Below, piece after piece: positions 25,984 to 32,993 of a DNA stretch of 42,216 nucleotides (positions are counted from its first letter, which is position 1; each line of letters opens with the position of its first letter). The stretch comes from Verrucomicrobiota bacterium (GTDB taxonomy: Bacteria > Verrucomicrobiota > Verrucomicrobiia > Chthoniobacterales > Chthoniobacteraceae): the NCBI GenBank assembly GCA_009885995.1, contig VFJQ01000071.1, positions 1 through 42,216 of the forward strand, read 5' to 3'. Below the pieces are notes generated by a model, which saw nothing but the letters and a program-made list of their open reading frames with translations, did not search any database and was not told the DNA's origin. Made by a program: the position numbers and the translations under genes.

Positions 25984-28974
25984 CTACACGACGAGCACCA
26001 CTTCCTCGAACCGAAGCGGCTCGACGGGCAGCACCGTGGTGGTCCCGAGCACGATCACGAGGCCATCCCGTGCGGTGTCGCCTTCGCCGAGCGCGAAGAC
26101 GCCGTTGCTCGTGGCGGCGTTGTCGATGAAGTCGAAGCCAGCGGGCGCGACGGCGTCCGCCCCGAGGACGCTGGCCCTGATCTTGGTGAGCTTGCGCACG
26201 GCGTTCGACTCGGTAAGACGGTCAGCCGTCGTGCCGTCGAATACGCCCCCGGGAACGGAGACATTCCCCGCGAGGATGGCGGCGATGCGCGTCGCAGTGA
26301 TGCTGCTCACGGTTCCGTTGCGCGTCGGATCGCTCTCGGCGCCGCCGAGTGAGCCGGCGAGGCCTGCAACGAGGCCGCCCATGCCGGGTGTGGGAGCGCC
26401 GGGGATGGCCAGCGGGTCGAGATTGAAAGCCGCGCTGAAGTTTCCGATGTCGCCCGGCACATTGACGGCCGCGACATTCCCGCCGCGTCCCGGCGTCCCG
26501 TCGGCACCGCTGTCGCCGCCGACACCGCCGGCGATGAGCTGCACGAACTGACTGACCTCGCTGAGATTGAGGCTCTTCAGGCCGCCGCCGTCGCCGCCCG
26601 TCGTCTCCGCGCTGCCGCCGCGCTGGCCATTCACGAGCAGCAATCCCACGCGCCCGGTGACGCCGCTGACGCTCCCGCCATCGCCGCCCGCGCTCTTCAG
26701 CCCGGTGCCGCCGTCGCCCGCGTGCGGATCGCCGTGATTGGGCCCGTTGTTGATCCGCACGAGCGACATCAGCGCATCGAGCTTGATCGCATTGAGGCTG
26801 CCGCCGTCCCCTCCTTTCCCCTCCGCACCGATCGCGGCTCCGCCGTTCCCGCCGTAGAGGGTGGCCGTCTCGCTGAAGGCCGCCGCAGCGGGCACGTCGA
26901 GCGTGACGGTGGAAAGCTTGCCGCCATTGCCGCCGCGCGCGCCATCGCCGGGCGAGTCGCCGCCGCTGCCGCTGCCGATGTAGAGCGCGTGCGTGGGGAC
27001 GGCGCCGTGAAAGGTGATCCTGCTCGCCGCGCCGCCGCTGCCTGCCGTGCCCTTGCCGGAGCCGTCCCCGCCGTTGCCGGAGGAGATCGTGATACTGTCG
27101 GGTGAGCCGGCGCTCTTCATCACGGTCACGGTGGAAAGGCCACCCGCTTTTCCGCCGCGCCCGTCGCCAGCGATCGCGCTGCCGCCCGCGCCGGAGTAAA
27201 TGCCAAGGAACGAGCCGACATGGCCGCCGAGCGTCACGGTCACTTTGCTCGCCACACCGCCCGCGTCGCCGCCGGGTGCGCCGCCGCTGCCGCCTCTGCC
27301 CGAGGTAAAGATCGCGCTTCCGCCGGCGACATTCGCGAGCGTCGCGGTGACGCTTTTGAGCGCTCCGCCCGCGCCGCCTTTGCCGCCGGTGCTCCCGCCC
27401 CCAGCGCCGGCGAACGCTTCAAAGTTGCCGCCGATATTTCCCGCGGTGAGCGTCCATTTGCTGAGGCTGCCACCGCTTCCGCCCGCACCGCCGACGCTCA
27501 TCCCGCCGACACCGCCGCGAACGTGGAGGTAAAGGCCGAGCGTCCCCGCGGTCTGCGTGACGCTGCTGATCGCGCCGCCCGCGCCGCCCTTTCCGTTCGT
27601 GGCAGCTCCGCCGGCACCGCCGAAGATTTCCTGACCTTTGTCCGTGTTGCCTTGATCGATCGTGAGCGCGCTGACGTTGCCGCCATTTCCGCCTGCGCCT
27701 TTGCCTTGGCCGGAGCCGCCGTTTCCGCCCTCGAAATCCGGCGCGTAGATCCCGCCGAGCGCCTCGTAGCCGATCTTCGAGACGCTGCCGCCCGCGCCGC
27801 CCTTTCCGTTGCTGCCCGCGGCGGCACTTCCGCCGTCGCCGCCGTAGAAGCCCGCGAAGCCGAGCGTCGAGTCGGCAGTGAGGGTGAACTTGCTTACGCT
27901 GCCTCCCGCGCCGCCACTGCCGACCTTGCCGCCGGCGACGCCGCCCGCGCCGCCATCGCGACCGTAAATATACAAAGACACGCCGGTCGCCGCGGTGAAA
28001 TGGACGGTGCCATTGCTCGCCGAGCCGCCGCGTCCGCCCGTGTCGCCCTGGCCGCCGAGACCTGCGCCGATGTAAGACTGCGTCCCGTCGGCTGCGGTCT
28101 GGCTCGAGGTAATCTTGATCGCGCTCGCACTTCCGCCGTCGCCGCCTTTTGAACCCACCTTCGTCGAGTCTCCGCCGTCGCCGGGGACGATGATGAATTC
28201 GCCCGCGCTATCGAGCATCGTGACGGCGCTGATGCTCCCGCCCTTGCCGCCGGGGCCGTTCGGATTGTCTGCGCCATCGCCCGTGCGGATGTTCGTCGCG
28301 CCGCCCGCGAGCGTGATCTTGCTGATGCTGCCGCCCGCCGCGCCGGGTCCGGGCTGGGTGAAGGCGGTCGCGAAAGTTTCCGTGCCGCCGTTGTAGCTGA
28401 TGGTTTGGTTTGCCGCCTGCGTGCCGGTGCGGATGTCCGTCACGCTCGGCTGTGCCGATGCCGTCGATGGGCCGATGGTCACGTTGCTGATGCTGCCGCC
28501 CGCGAGGATGCTCCCGGTCACGCGCCCGCTGATTTTCGCCCCCGCGATGCTCGCGCTGAGGATCGTCTCCGGTGCGAAAGTGGCGTCCGCAGCCAGCGTC
28601 GTCGCGATGTCGCCGTTCACGTCGCCGTCGATCGTCGCATTGAAGCCGCTGCCCGCCGCGATGCCCGTGATCTCATCCGCGCCGACCTTCGTGTCGGCAT
28701 CCAGATCGGTGATGAAGAACGCCGCGCTGCCGCCCGAGAGCTTCGCAAAGACCGTCTCGCTCGCGTCGAGCAGATGATTGCCGTTTGTATCCAGCACGAG
28801 CGTGTCGCCCTTCTTCAAGACGACGGCGAGATCGGCGGTCGCGTCGCTGGCGAGGGCCGCGTCGTTCACATCCGCGCCCGCGGCGTCCTCGACTGTGAGC
28901 GATGTGCCGCTGAGGAAAAACTGCGCAGGCGCGATGCGCGATTCGAGAGGTTCAGGGCGGGAGGAGAGGGCCAT
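25984..28974 (-). CDS. Large glycine-rich repeat surface protein with 'PLESRIAPA' N-terminus (beta-solenoid-like)
   Basis: 996 residues from Met 28974 (MALSSRPEPLESRIAPAQFF). The 'LE-R-AP' element resembles the short N-terminal LEPR-type motif of many large surface proteins in Planctomycetes and Verrucomicrobia. Two EF-hand-like calcium loops follow (DTNGNHLLDASE, about 62-73, and DLDADTKVGADE, about 90-101). Residues 217-833 are 17 tandem units of about 30-42 residues. Each has one hydrophobic strand pair (for example VSKFTLTADSTLGFAGFYGG) and a loop of the form GGxGG...GGxGGS. The tail (834-996) is less repetitive, ending RFEEVVLVV. It is unlike a globular enzyme; a calcium-stabilised solenoid at the cell surface, perhaps an adhesin or matrix protein, is the best guess. 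No homologous function is known to me. Confidence 0.75.
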   Translation of the reverse strand: MALSSRPEPLESRIAPAQFFLSGTSLTVEDAAGADVNDAALASDATADLAVVLKKGDTLVLDTNGNHLLDASETVFAKLSGGSAAFFITDLDADTKVGADEITGIAAGSGFNATIDGDVNGDIATTLAADATFAPETILSASIAGAKISGRVTGSILAGGSISNVTIGPSTASAQPSVTDIRTGTQAANQTISYNGGTETFATAFTQPGPGAAGGSISKITLAGGATNIRTGDGADNPNGPGGKGGSISAVTMLDSAGEFIIVPGDGGDSTKVGSKGGDGGSASAIKITSSQTAADGTQSYIGAGLGGQGDTGGRGGSASNGTVHFTAATGVSLYIYGRDGGAGGVAGGKVGSGGAGGSVSKFTLTADSTLGFAGFYGGDGGSAAAGSNGKGGAGGSVSKIGYEALGGIYAPDFEGGNGGSGQGKGAGGNGGNVSALTIDQGNTDKGQEIFGGAGGAATNGKGGAGGAISSVTQTAGTLGLYLHVRGGVGGMSVGGAGGSGGSLSKWTLTAGNIGGNFEAFAGAGGGSTGGKGGAGGALKSVTATLANVAGGSAIFTSGRGGSGGAPGGDAGGVASKVTVTLGGHVGSFLGIYSGAGGSAIAGDGRGGKAGGLSTVTVMKSAGSPDSITISSGNGGDGSGKGTAGSGGAASRITFHGAVPTHALYIGSGSGGDSPGDGARGGNGGKLSTVTLDVPAAAAFSETATLYGGNGGAAIGAEGKGGDGGSLNAIKLDALMSLVRINNGPNHGDPHAGDGGTGLKSAGGDGGSVSGVTGRVGLLLVNGQRGGSAETTGGDGGGLKSLNLSEVSQFVQLIAGGVGGDSGADGTPGRGGNVAAVNVPGDIGNFSAAFNLDPLAIPGAPTPGMGGLVAGLAGSLGGAESDPTRNGTVSSITATRIAAILAGNVSVPGGVFDGTTADRLTESNAVRKLTKIRASVLGADAVAPAGFDFIDNAATSNGVFALGEGDTARDGLVIVLGTTTVLPVEPLRFEEVVLVV
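26476..28326 (-). repeat. 17 tandem glycine-rich protein repeats within the surface protein gene
   Basis: Unit boundaries are marked by a 'GGS/GGA/GGN' end followed by [VIL]S-x-[VIL]-T. 17 units can be drawn, averaging about 36 residues (109 bp). DNA-level identity between units is moderate because strand parts diverge while GGxGG loops stay alike, so this is an old, drifting repeat rather than a recent tandem amplification. Confidence 0.65.
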
Positions 28975-29034
28975 GAGCGGAGGTGAGTTTGCCCCCGTGC
29001 CACACCCGCCGATGGCGCGCAACTGGAGCCGCGG

Positions 29035-30033
29035 CTAGATCGCGACGATCCGGCCGCTAGCCGCGCTCTCTTCCGCCGCAAGGCACGCGCGCACGGCTTC
29101 GCGCGATTCCTCGGGCGTGATGACCGTGGGCTTCGTGCCGGTCGCCACGCAGTTCGCGAAGTAGGCGAGTTCGTCGCGCAGCGCGCCGCGGAGCTGCCCG
29201 TGCAGCGTTGGCCAGTAAGTCGTGTCGGGGCAGCGCGCGCCGTCCTTGTCCACGATCATGAGATTCGGGTGTGTGTCGTGGATGGAGATGGAGCCTTCGG
29301 TGCCGATCACTTCGAGCCTCTCGTCGATTTGGAATGGCGTGGTATCGGGCAGGCACCACACCGCTTCGAGGATGCACGACGCGCCGCTCTCGAGCCGATA
29401 CATCACCTGGCCGAGATCGGGATTCGCGTGGTTACGGATCTTCACCGTCTGCGCGTAAGCGGTGACGGCGCGCGAGCCGCTGAACCAGAACATGAGATCC
29501 GTGTCGTGGACGCAGTCGCCGATGATCGGCCCGATCTTGTCAAGCACGCTGGCGCCGACCCACGCGGGCAGATTTCGCCGCGCATACATGGAGATGATGC
29601 GGCCGATGCGCCCCGCGGCGATCGCTTCCTTCGCGGCGGCGTAGCGCGGGTTGAAGCGGCAGATGTGGCCGACCATGAAGTGGCCTTTCGCCGCGTGCGC
29701 GGCCGCGACGATCGCATCGCAGTCCGCGATCGTGGAAGCCATCGGCTTTTCCAGAAAGACGTGCTTGCCTGCCTCCAGCGCGGCGATCGTGGGCGCGGCG
29801 TGCTGGTCCCACATGGTGACGACGCTCACCGCTTCCAGCTCCGGATCGGCGAGCATCGCGTGGTAGTCGGTGAAGGTCTTCGCCGCGCCGACCTTCGCCG
29901 CGGTCTCGGCGAGGCGCGTGGAGTTGCGGGTGCAGAGCGAGTGGATCTCGACGTTGGGGATCGCTGCGAGCGCTTCGAGATGTTTCTCGCCGAACCAGCC
30001 GAGACCGAGGACGCCGTATTTGATTTTTTTCAT
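29035..30033 (-). CDS. Gfo/Idh/MocA family oxidoreductase, cytoplasmic
   Basis: 332 residues from Met 30033 (MKKIKYGVLGLGWFGEKHLE). Unlike its relatives in the window it has no export signal. It has a canonical GxGxxG (GLGWFG), the EKP motif FLEKPMAST, a substrate-site stretch with GDCVHDTDLMFWF (catalytic Asp and His of the EKP...Dx3H pattern), and a complete C-terminal domain (ERLEVIGTEGSISIHDTHPN). It is likely an NAD(P)-dependent sugar or inositol dehydrogenase. It is divergent from an SMP-30 lactonase gene (52-bp shared promoter gap). A dehydrogenase giving a lactone and a lactonase opening it make a natural pair. It lies 60 bp upstream of the glycine-rich surface protein gene on the same strand. 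Confidence 0.88.
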   Translation of the reverse strand: MKKIKYGVLGLGWFGEKHLEALAAIPNVEIHSLCTRNSTRLAETAAKVGAAKTFTDYHAMLADPELEAVSVVTMWDQHAAPTIAALEAGKHVFLEKPMASTIADCDAIVAAAHAAKGHFMVGHICRFNPRYAAAKEAIAAGRIGRIISMYARRNLPAWVGASVLDKIGPIIGDCVHDTDLMFWFSGSRAVTAYAQTVKIRNHANPDLGQVMYRLESGASCILEAVWCLPDTTPFQIDERLEVIGTEGSISIHDTHPNLMIVDKDGARCPDTTYWPTLHGQLRGALRDELAYFANCVATGTKPTVITPEESREAVRACLAAEESAASGRIVAI

Positions 30034-30085
30034 AGAGGGATGAGGCGTCGGGAGCCTAAAAGGACGGCGCAAACCATCGCAAGCC

Positions 30086-30931
30086 ATGATCACCACGCTC
30101 ATCAACGAACACTGCGAACTCGCCGAGAACCCGCTCTGGCACGCAGAGAAGGACGCACTGCTCTGGACGGATATCACCGGCGGAAGAATCCACCGCTTCG
30201 AGATCGCCAGCGGCTGGCACGAAGTCATCTACCACGGGCCGCCGGTCGGTGGGTTCACCCTCCAGGCAAATGGCCACCTGCTGCTCTTTCGCGAGACGGA
30301 CGTCGCGGAGCTCAACGCGCTCGGCGTCGTGGAGGTGGTGCGCGAGTTTGAGGACGATGGCGCGATCCGTTTCAACGACGTGATCGCCGATCCGGAAGGC
30401 CGCGTCTTCGCTGGCACGATCGGGCGGACCGCGAAGAGTGGCGGGCTGTATCGGATGGATCGCGATGGGACGTTCACACTGCTTTTCCGCGGCACCGCCG
30501 TGTCGAATGGCATGGGCTTCTCGCCGGACGTGCGGACGTTCTATTGGACCTGTTCCACGCGGCGCTGCATCTACGCCTTCGATTATGAACGCGAGACCGG
30601 CACCCTCAGCGGCCAGCGCGTCTTTTACCAGGCCGCCGACGACGAAGGCATCCCCGACGGCATGACCGTGGATAGCATCGGGAATGTGTGGTCGGCGCGG
30701 TGGGACGGATTCTCCGTCGTGTGCCACGCGCCCGACGGCAGCGTGGTGGAAAAAGTCCGCTTTCCCGTCGCGAAGGTGTCGTCGCTATGCTTCGCCGGAC
30801 CGGAGCTCGACGAGTTTTTCGTCACGACCGCCGGTGGCGTGCATGGCAGCTCGACCGAAGACGGCAGTGTCTATCGCTGGCACTCGGGTGCGCGCGGAGT
30901 GGCGGAGTTTCGATCGCGCATCACGCTGTAG
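30086..30931 (+). CDS. SMP-30/gluconolactonase family lactonase
   Basis: 281 residues, cytoplasmic. It is a six-bladed propeller with the family's divalent metal ligands: Glu14 in ELAENPLW, Asn97 in RFNDVIADP, Asn141 in VSNGMGFS, and Asp191 in GIPDGMTVD. Full-length relatives hydrolyse sugar lactones (glucono-, xylono- or arabinono-lactones). With the divergent Gfo/Idh/MocA enzyme it could complete oxidation of a sugar to its acid. The start ATG at 30086 has no strong ribosome-binding site. The stop is followed by a stem-loop and then the converging metallophosphoesterase gene. Confidence 0.9.
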   Translation: MITTLINEHCELAENPLWHAEKDALLWTDITGGRIHRFEIASGWHEVIYHGPPVGGFTLQANGHLLLFRETDVAELNALGVVEVVREFEDDGAIRFNDVIADPEGRVFAGTIGRTAKSGGLYRMDRDGTFTLLFRGTAVSNGMGFSPDVRTFYWTCSTRRCIYAFDYERETGTLSGQRVFYQAADDEGIPDGMTVDSIGNVWSARWDGFSVVCHAPDGSVVEKVRFPVAKVSSLCFAGPELDEFFVTTAGGVHGSSTEDGSVYRWHSGARGVAEFRSRITL

Positions 30932-30932
30932 C

Positions 30933-30966
30933 CACAGCTCCAGCGGCCGCTCGTGCGGAGGCTGTG
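30933..30966. terminator. Stem-loop at a convergent gene end, possible terminator
   Basis: CACAGCTCC (30933-30941) can pair with GGAGGCTGTG (30957-30966), with one bulged base. The loop contains the palindrome AGCGGCCGCT. It follows the lactonase stop by 1 bp, and the converging phosphoesterase stop is 43 bp further. No T-run follows on either strand, so intrinsic termination would be weak. Confidence 0.3.
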
Positions 30967-31008
30967 CGGTGCCTCGCGCGGTTGTTTCGCAGTTTCCTCC
31001 GCAGGAGG

Positions 31009-31905
31009 TCAGCGCCACGCTAGATGCGCCGGCTTCGCATGCGCTGCGTGCTGCGGGTCGTGGGCTCGGACTTCGAGGGTCATGCTGGCATCGCGTAGGC
31101 GGCAATCGACCCAGCCGGTGACCTCGTCGGGGCGGAATGGGTAGGCGACAGCGGGGAGGTTCACGAGGTGCAGACCGTCCTGCTCGCTGAGGCGCCACGT
31201 GTGGGTGTGGCCGAAGAAGAGGGCTTTGACGTGGCGGCGCGGGAGGAGGATCTCGAGCAACTCGGTGGTGTCGAGCAGGCCAGTTTTTTTGGTGGGGTCG
31301 CTGGCGACCGGGTTGTGATGCACCATGACGAGCGCGGGCTGGTTCTGGCGCTGGTCGAGTGCGCTGGCGAGCCATGCGCGCTGCTCGTCACCGAGCCGGC
31401 CGGGGGTCTGTTTGGTCACGTCGAGCGAATCGAGCAGGAACCAGTTGGCGCGTGGGGTTTCGACGATCGATGCGTGCTTGCTGGCGACCACGGGGGCTGC
31501 GGGGCGGTTCTCTTTGAGCGTGGTGTAGAAGACCTCGCGGTCGTCGTGATTGCCGAGGAGAAGGTGGAGCGGAAGTTTGCCCGCGAGCGGGCAGAATAGC
31601 TCACTGAACGTGGCGTAGTCGCCGGCGAGGCCGCGATCGAGGGCGCAGTCGCCATTGACGAAGACGCCGGCGGGCGCGGTCGGTAGCGCTTGCACGCCGG
31701 CGATGGCGGCGCGGAGGTGATCGGCGAGGTGGACGTCGCGGGCGATGGTGGCGGGGTCACCGGCGATGTGAGTGTCGGAGAAGAGCGCCCAGCGATCGGG
31801 ATCGGTCTTGCGGTCATCAGCGCGCAGCGCCGGGAATGTAACGACGCCGGCGCCGGCGAGCAGCGAGCGGAGGAGGAACTCGCGGCGGGCGATGTGAAGC
31901 GGCAT
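31009..31905 (-). CDS. Exported calcineurin-like metallophosphoesterase
   Basis: 298 residues from Met 31905; MPLHIARREFLLRSLLAGAG is Tat-like (RREFLLRS). All five metal-site blocks are present: ALFSDTHI (DxH), VNGDCALD (GD), LLGNHDD (GNHD), MVHHNPV (H) and FFGHTHTW (GHTH). Such proteins hydrolyse phosphomonoesters, diesters or nucleotides; the periplasmic location suggests scavenging or signalling-nucleotide turnover. The ATG lies 5 bp after the stop of the GYF_2 gene, so it is the third gene of the LysM/GYF_2/phosphoesterase operon. It is complete at both ends. Confidence 0.87.
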   Translation of the reverse strand: MPLHIARREFLLRSLLAGAGVVTFPALRADDRKTDPDRWALFSDTHIAGDPATIARDVHLADHLRAAIAGVQALPTAPAGVFVNGDCALDRGLAGDYATFSELFCPLAGKLPLHLLLGNHDDREVFYTTLKENRPAAPVVASKHASIVETPRANWFLLDSLDVTKQTPGRLGDEQRAWLASALDQRQNQPALVMVHHNPVASDPTKKTGLLDTTELLEILLPRRHVKALFFGHTHTWRLSEQDGLHLVNLPAVAYPFRPDEVTGWVDCRLRDASMTLEVRAHDPQHAAHAKPAHLAWR

Positions 31906-31910
31906 GGCGC

Positions 31911-32432
31911 CTACAGCGTCGCCGCGCGCGTGATCTCGGCGAGCTTGGCCTCGAGCTTCTCGATCATGTGTTCGGCTGTCTCGCGGGCGCGGCGTTCTTC
32001 CATCAGTGCTTCCTCGAGTTCGCGGATGCGCTGCTGGAGGTTGAGTCGGATGCTGGTGCGCACGGGTCGAGCTTCCTCTTCGTCGGCTTGCGGGAGCATG
32101 CCGGGGATGTCTTTGATCGCCGCACCGGTGCCATCCTTGCAATTGGTGATGTGCGTCTCGGCGTGGATCTCGCCGGCTTCGAGGAACTCGCGCACGGCGC
32201 CGAGCGTGGTGGGGCCGTAGTATTGATCGGGGCTGACTTCGACGAGGTAGTCCATGCCGAGGTCGGGGACCATCGGCACCTTCATCCAGTTTTCCTGGTC
32301 TGTGGATGCCTTGTCGAGGGGCGAGATCTGTGCGTCGTAGGCCCAGGATTTGAGCTGGGAAAACGGGACGGGGCCGAAGACGGAGCCGTCGTCGTTCTTG
32401 AGGAGATACCAGGTTTGTGTGTCGTCGCTCAT
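31911..32432 (-). CDS. Tandem GYF_2-type domain protein with C-terminal coiled coil
   Basis: 173 residues. The first GYF_2-like module is WYLLKNDDGSVFGPVPFSQL followed by KSWAYDAQISP (about 8-52). The second is YLVEVSPDQYYGPTTLGAVR with EFLEAGEIHAETHITN (about 62-98). Residues about 125-170 form a charged coiled coil (QQRIRELEEALMEERRARET). GYF_2 domains are thought to bind proline-rich peptides or serve as adaptors in bacteria; there is no signal peptide, so it is cytoplasmic. The start ATG overlaps the LysM gene's stop (ATGA, 32429-32432) and the stop is 5 bp from the phosphoesterase start, showing a tight operon. Confidence 0.75.
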   Translation of the reverse strand: MSDDTQTWYLLKNDDGSVFGPVPFSQLKSWAYDAQISPLDKASTDQENWMKVPMVPDLGMDYLVEVSPDQYYGPTTLGAVREFLEAGEIHAETHITNCKDGTGAAIKDIPGMLPQADEEEARPVRTSIRLNLQQRIRELEEALMEERRARETAEHMIEKLEAKLAEITRAATL

Positions 32433-32893
32433 GGGTTGGGTTTGGGTTCGGAGGGTGTGGATGGGGTGGGTTGAGGCGTCGGAAGGAGGATCGATTGGCC
32501 GATCTGGATTTTGCGCTCGTTGATATTCTTGTTGGCTTTGAGTAGTTCGGCGAGGGGCACGTTGTATTGCTTGGCGATGGAGGTCAACGTCTCGCCTTTC
32601 ACGACGATGTGGTGTGGTTGAGCGGGTTCAGCCTTCGGCGCGGTCGCGGTGCTGAACTCTTCCTTCTCCGGCGCCGGTGCGGGCTCGGCTGTGGCCGCGG
32701 GTGCTGCCGCTGTTTTTCCATCGAGCGCCGCGGCGAGGCGCGCGACCTGCCGGGTGAGCGCTTCGATCTGCAGGGACTGCTGCTCGACCACTTTGCGCAA
32801 CTCGCGGAGTTCGTCCGCCGGGGTGGATTCCTGTGCTGGCGCGGCGACGGTCAGCAGGCCGAGGAGAGCGGCGAAGTGGAGCAGACGGGTCAT
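32429..32893 (-). CDS. Secreted LysM-domain protein
   Basis: 154 residues. A signal peptide (MTRLLHFAALLGLLTVAAPA) is followed by a short coiled coil (about 26-58, LRELRKVVEQQSLQIEALTR), an Ala/Pro/Glu linker, and one LysM domain (about 94-138: HHIVVKGETLTSIAKQYNVP to IQIGQSILLPT). A proline-rich tail ends the protein. It should bind peptidoglycan in the periplasm; the coiled coil may give oligomers, as in YbgF/CpoB- or NlpD-like proteins. It is the first gene of a three-gene operon and is divergent from glgA with a 100-bp gap holding both promoters. Confidence 0.85.
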   Translation of the reverse strand: MTRLLHFAALLGLLTVAAPAQESTPADELRELRKVVEQQSLQIEALTRQVARLAAALDGKTAAAPAATAEPAPAPEKEEFSTATAPKAEPAQPHHIVVKGETLTSIAKQYNVPLAELLKANKNINERKIQIGQSILLPTPQPTPSTPSEPKPNP

Positions 32894-32993
32894 GGTGAAC
32901 CGTTGTCATTTCCATCGTGCCGAGGCAAGTGCCTGCTGCGTAAAAGCGAAAGCAGTTGCCGCCGCGGCGCGCCTTTGCTCGGATGCAGGCTCG

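Noticed and set aside
27220..28152. Alanine/arginine-rich plus-strand frame opposite the repeat protein
   Set aside because: It is produced by complementing GGC/GCC-rich repeat codons; no independent coding signal.
26476..28326. Mycobacterial PE_PGRS protein
   Set aside because: Composition is similar, but there is no PE domain, units contain regular strands, and the neighbourhood is verrucomicrobial.
26476..28326. CRISPR or other DNA-level tandem array
   Set aside because: Periodicity is at protein level with variable unit length; there are no identical direct repeats with unique spacers.
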